DNA from: Hyaloraphidium curvatum
Taxonomy: Eukaryota; Monoblepharomycota; Hyaloraphidiomycetes; Hyaloraphidiales; Hyaloraphidiaceae
Direction: 5' to 3'
Length of the DNA: 64,000 bases
NCBI GenBank assembly: GCA_025558095.1
Contig: JAIVFI010000036.1
Coordinates: 62,001 to 126,000 of the forward strand
Both the position numbers and the translations under genes were made by a program. Shown piece after piece: positions 61,144 to 64,000 of this stretch. The first letter of the stretch is position 1. Each line of letters starts with the position of its first letter. The notes under the pieces are model-generated. The model saw only the letters and a program-made list of their open reading frames with translations, was not told the DNA's origin and did not search any database.

Positions 61144-61335
61144 GGCGGTACGCGATTGCGTCCGTGGGTGACAGGAAGAGCTCCCGGATTTGCCGCCGGT
61201 GCTCTCGCTTTTGATACAGCCGCCCGAACCGAAGTGACCTGTTCGAGCGCGGCGGTTCGACCGAAGAAAGCCTGAAAGCGGACGACGCAGTCGAAAGAGC
61301 TTGTCGGAACGCGCTTGAGGGGACCCCGCGGGATA
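61144..61335. promoter_or_regulatory. Divergent promoter region between SDR and molybdoenzyme genes
   Basis: 192 bp between two outward-facing ATGs. No TATA box or known operator was seen. Co-regulation of two redox enzymes is inferred from position only. Confidence 0.35.
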
Positions 61336-62376
61336 ATGGAGGCGGCGAGCGACTCGGCCGGCGGACACGAACTCGACCCGCCCCCGGAAGTCGTCCTCGA
61401 GCCGCCGGGCCTGACGCGTCGGATCCCTCTCCTGCCGCACCAGATGACGGAGCGGATTACGCCCGCCGCGGATCTCTTCGTGCTCGCGCACCTGGGGGTC
61501 GCCCGCGCTGTGTCGCCGGAGTCGTGGACGCTCGACGTCGTTGGACTTGTTTCCAAACACCTACGGCTTTCCGTCGGGGAACTGAATGAAATGCCGAGGA
61601 CCCGCATCGAGGCCGTGCATCAGTGCGCCGGTTCTCCGCTCGAACCGACAGTGCCGACCCGCCGCGTCGCGTGCGTGGTATGGGAAGGCGTGCTGCTTTC
61701 CCGCGTCCTGGAACTCGCAGGAGCGCACGCCTCCGCGACGTACATCTGGGCAGATGGTGCCGACGCCGGCGAGTTCGTCCTCCCCGGCGAAGCCGCGCCT
61801 CGCCGCGTGCCCTGTTTCCGCAAGGACATCCCGATCTCCCGCCTTCCGGAGGACGTCCTGCTGGCCCTGTCGCTGAACGGGGCCCCGCTCCCGTCGCGGC
61901 ACGGCGGGCCGCTGAGGCTCGTGGTGCCGGGGTTCTACGGCACGTGTTCGGTCAAGTGGCTCACGAGGCTGACGCTCGCCGACCGGCGCGCGGACGGGCT
62001 GTTTGCCGCGGAGCTGTACAACGATCCTGTGCCGGGGGGTCGGAAGCCGGTGTGGAACCTGGCGCCGGAGGCGATCGTCGTGTCGCCGGCGCCGGGGGCG
62101 GTGGTCGGGCGCAGGACGCGCGTCAGCGGGTGGGCTTGGTCCGACTCGCCGGTCGTTCGGGTCGAGATCAGCAGCTCAGATGGGCGTGAATGGGCGGACG
62201 TGGAGCTTGAGCCTAGGAGGGAGCGGGAATGGCAGGCGTGGAGCGCCCTCCTCGACCTCGATCCGGGGGAGGTTCGGCTGATGGTCCGAGCGACGGACAA
62301 CTTGGGGAACGGGCAGCCGCTGGAGGGACAGCGGAATGCGGTGCACTCGGTCCAGGTGCTGGTGGAGGATCGATGA
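61336..62376 (+). CDS. Sulfite oxidase-like molybdopterin oxidoreductase
   Basis: ATG 61336, 346 aa, intronless. The molybdopterin domain includes LHL-type entry (SWTLDVVGLVSKHLRLSVGE) and EAVHQCAGSPLEP, whose Cys would coordinate molybdenum. YIWADGADAGEFVLPGE and LRLVVPGFYGTCSVKWLTRL follow, the latter typical of the active site. The C-terminal ~120 residues are the Ig-like Mo-co dimerisation domain (RTRVSGWAWSDSPVVRVEIS, EWQAWSALLDLDPGEVRLMV). There is no cytochrome b5 domain and no mitochondrial presequence. This resembles plant or peroxisomal sulfite oxidases, but no PTS1 is present. It oxidises sulfite or a related substrate. Confidence 0.88.
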   Translation: MEAASDSAGGHELDPPPEVVLEPPGLTRRIPLLPHQMTERITPAADLFVLAHLGVARAVSPESWTLDVVGLVSKHLRLSVGELNEMPRTRIEAVHQCAGSPLEPTVPTRRVACVVWEGVLLSRVLELAGAHASATYIWADGADAGEFVLPGEAAPRRVPCFRKDIPISRLPEDVLLALSLNGAPLPSRHGGPLRLVVPGFYGTCSVKWLTRLTLADRRADGLFAAELYNDPVPGGRKPVWNLAPEAIVVSPAPGAVVGRRTRVSGWAWSDSPVVRVEISSSDGREWADVELEPRREREWQAWSALLDLDPGEVRLMVRATDNLGNGQPLEGQRNAVHSVQVLVEDR

Positions 62377-62571
62377 AATGCTTTCGGCGCCTGCTATAGA
62401 GGTCTGACAGCGTTCAGGCGTGGGAGACGACCGTGGCGCTCAAGGGTCCGGCGGAGTCTATCCGTGTCTTTCCGTGGCGCTCTCCAAACCTCACCCTCCT
62501 GCACCTTCAAAAGACCTCATTGACCGGCGAATCGCGAATCGCGTTCCGAGCCGCCTCTTTCCACTGCCAGC

Positions 62572-63176
62572 ATGAAAGTCTCCACGACCTGCTTCTGCAA
62601 ATCGTGGGCACCCGCTCGGAGCGCGGCGCGGGCAACGCTCACGCGGGGCGATTCGCAGGGTTTCCGTGACGGCGGACGGCGACCCGGCTCTCATGTTCTA
62701 CTGCTGGTGCAATTCGTGCTCCAAGGCGCGTGGAGCGCGTCGGAGGTGGCGCGCGGCGGTAACGTCTCCAATGGCAGGCTTCGAGCGGCACTTTTGCGAC
62801 AATGGCCCTCTTTCCCCAAGAGGCCGTCACCATCGAAGGTCCGTCTTCTGCACGACTCCCGTCCCGACTGCATTGACACCACCGCTCCGCAGGACCCGTC
62901 GAAGAATCCAAAGTCACTGACCGCCCGACGGGCAACACGCGCCTCTCGTGCGCCAGATGCCACGCCCGCGTCTCGGCGAAGCCCATGAACGACATGCCGA
63001 TGCGCGTTGTGTTCCCCATTTTGACCGTGGGCGACGGGTCGTGGTTCAAGCCCGAGATGCACGTGTTCTGCGAGGACGCGCCGCCGTGGGCCAAGCCGAC
63101 GGATTTCAAGGACGGGCTGCCAAAGTTTGCGGACCTGCCGAAGGCGTTCGGGGGGACGGACAAGCTCATGGAGTGA
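62572..63176 (+). CDS. GFA (glutathione-dependent formaldehyde-activating-like) domain protein
   Basis: Four exons (62572-62603, 62659-62745, 62786-62838, 62893-63176) give 151 aa in phase; the 40-bp second intron is the least certain. The zinc-binding pattern of the family is visible: TTCFCKS, YCWCNSCSKA and LSCARCH, followed by SWFKPEMHVFCEDAPPWAKP and LPKFADLP. The family is the CENP-V/GFA group of small zinc proteins. Few have a tested activity, and true glutathione-dependent formaldehyde activation is known for one bacterial member only. Confidence 0.78.
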
Positions 63177-63376
63177 AACGGAGTTCGGAGACTGGGACAG
63201 TTTGCTCCGCAGGGTCGACGACGAGAACCCGGGAAGCTGGCGATGTGTAGCATCGGGCGCATGGGGAGCAACGAATCGTGTTCGCCGCGGTCAGAACCGA
63301 TACCCGCTCAGGGGCCGTACAAGGTTCTTGAGGAACCAGTTCTCCCACCTGTCGGCGACGGTCCGTCAGCCACGAA

Positions 63377-64000
63377 TCACCCCGCCGCCACGGGACCGAC
63401 CCACCTGTAGAGCGCCAGCCACCCCCTCCCGTCGAGCCACGGCCACGCCCTCTCCCCCGAATCCCAGCACCACAGCCACACCCTCGTCCTGCACAGGACC
63501 CTGTACGCTTTGCCCTTCCTGGGCAGCGGGTACCGCGCCATGTAGGCCGCGATGGCGGCCGGGTGCCACTTGTACTGGTGCACCCACGCCTGCACCTCCC
63601 CGCGCTGGTTGACCAGGTCGCCCCACGCGTTCTGCCAGTAGTGCGGGTTCGAGCCGACGGTGGCGCCCATGCCGAGCTCGTTCGAGTGCACGGTGACGTT
63701 GTGCGGGATGAGGCACGTGTAGTACAGGTAGTTGAGGATGCCCTGGTCGTTGCACCCCGTGCGCTCGATCTCGGAGGCCATCATGCCCACCAGGGAGGCG
63801 GCGGCGGCGCGGTAGCCGACCAGCATTCCGGCGCAGATGCGGGGGTACGGCTTGAGGCGGAGCATGGTGCCCGCGCCCCACCAGGGCTCGCCGCAGAGGA
63901 GCCATTGCCGGTGGTGGGAGCAGTCGCCGATGGCGAAGGAGGACCATTCGGTGGAGAGGGCGATGCCGTTCTCCGGGACGGGGTAGTCGAGGAAGGGGTG
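63377..64000 (-). CDS. Partial gene at window edge, possible glycosyltransferase
   Basis: The frame stays open to the right edge, so the N-terminus lies outside. It reads SFAIGDCSHHRQWLLCGEPW, PRICAGMLVGYRAAAASLVG, GCNDQGILNYLYYT and EVQAWVHQYKWHP before the stop at 63377. A DQ-x3-NYL turn and a late VHQYxxH resemble some eukaryotic glycosyltransferases, but this is a weak link and no catalytic motif is certain. Confidence 0.5.
   Translation of the reverse strand, partial: HPFLDYPVPENGIALSTEWSSFAIGDCSHHRQWLLCGEPWWGAGTMLRLKPYPRICAGMLVGYRAAAASLVGMMASEIERTGCNDQGILNYLYYTCLIPHNVTVHSNELGMGATVGSNPHYWQNAWGDLVNQRGEVQAWVHQYKWHPAAIAAYMARYPLPRKGKAYRVLCRTRVWLWCWDSGERAWPWLDGRGWLALYRWVGPVAAG

Noticed and set aside
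1-64000. tRNA, rRNA, riboswitch or CRISPR features
   Set aside because: No cloverleaf with the expected invariant bases, no rRNA core sequence and no regularly spaced repeats were seen by eye; a dedicated scan could still find a small RNA gene.

Overview
The window is a gene-dense, GC-rich stretch of nuclear DNA from a fungus, probably an early-diverging (chytrid-grade) one. This is inferred from content: spliced genes with 50-60 bp GT-AG introns, a chitin deacetylase, ATG10, a Clr2-like silencing factor, a fungal-type adenine deaminase and the spliceosomal protein SNU13 point to a fungus. A secreted trypsin, a lysyl oxidase, a cytochrome b5-related desaturase, a bulb-lectin protein and many F-box genes point away from Dikarya. 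The lineage cannot be named from sequence alone.

Layout. 0-4.3 kb: a secreted trypsin with a Ser/Thr-rich tail, then a 1.1 kb non-autonomous element with 31-bp terminal inverted repeats and a 5-bp target duplication. 4.6-18.3 kb: F-box/LRR-like gene, RNase H-like protein, quinone oxidoreductase-like MDR, membrane RING E3, esterase/propeller protein, Nudix-like/J-domain protein, cyt b5-desaturase, and a local F-box family (one intact gene, one internally deleted copy, one fragment, one further F-box gene) sharing an upstream block. 18.5-24.1 kb: lysyl oxidase, an unrecognised two-module gene with an in-frame TGA, and a peroxisomal CoA-transferase family III (AMACR-like) enzyme. 24.2-36.9 kb: SNU13, ankyrin-like protein, DUF2461 protein and Clr2-like protein divergent from one promoter, an MFS carrier, adenine deaminase, a protein rich in SUMO-acceptor motifs, and ATG10.

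36.9-45.5 kb is the most unusual part. A Tc1/mariner-like DDE transposase exon, a zinc-finger exon and a Fanzor (eukaryotic TnpB relative) run in one direction. Every splice junction between them is phase-compatible, so they could encode a single protein of about 2,718 aa. The unit sits tightly between ATG10 and a mitochondrial-type gene, and a matching inverted motif lies at each edge, so it looks like a mobile element carrying an RNA-guided nuclease.

45.6-64 kb: mitochondrial protein, bulb-type lectin, HSL-type hydrolase, F-box membrane protein, chitin deacetylase with an EGF-like tail, BTB protein, coiled-coil protein, a secreted protein resembling bacterial choice-of-anchor domains, a CaaX-ending protein, an SDR and a sulfite oxidase-like enzyme in divergent orientation, a GFA-domain protein and a partial gene at the right edge. 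Secreted and wall-related functions (trypsin, lysyl oxidase, lectin, chitin deacetylase) recur but are scattered rather than clustered. No tRNA, rRNA or CRISPR array was seen. Gene models were built by hand from splice sites and phases; several genes need a one-base correction in a C/G run to read through.
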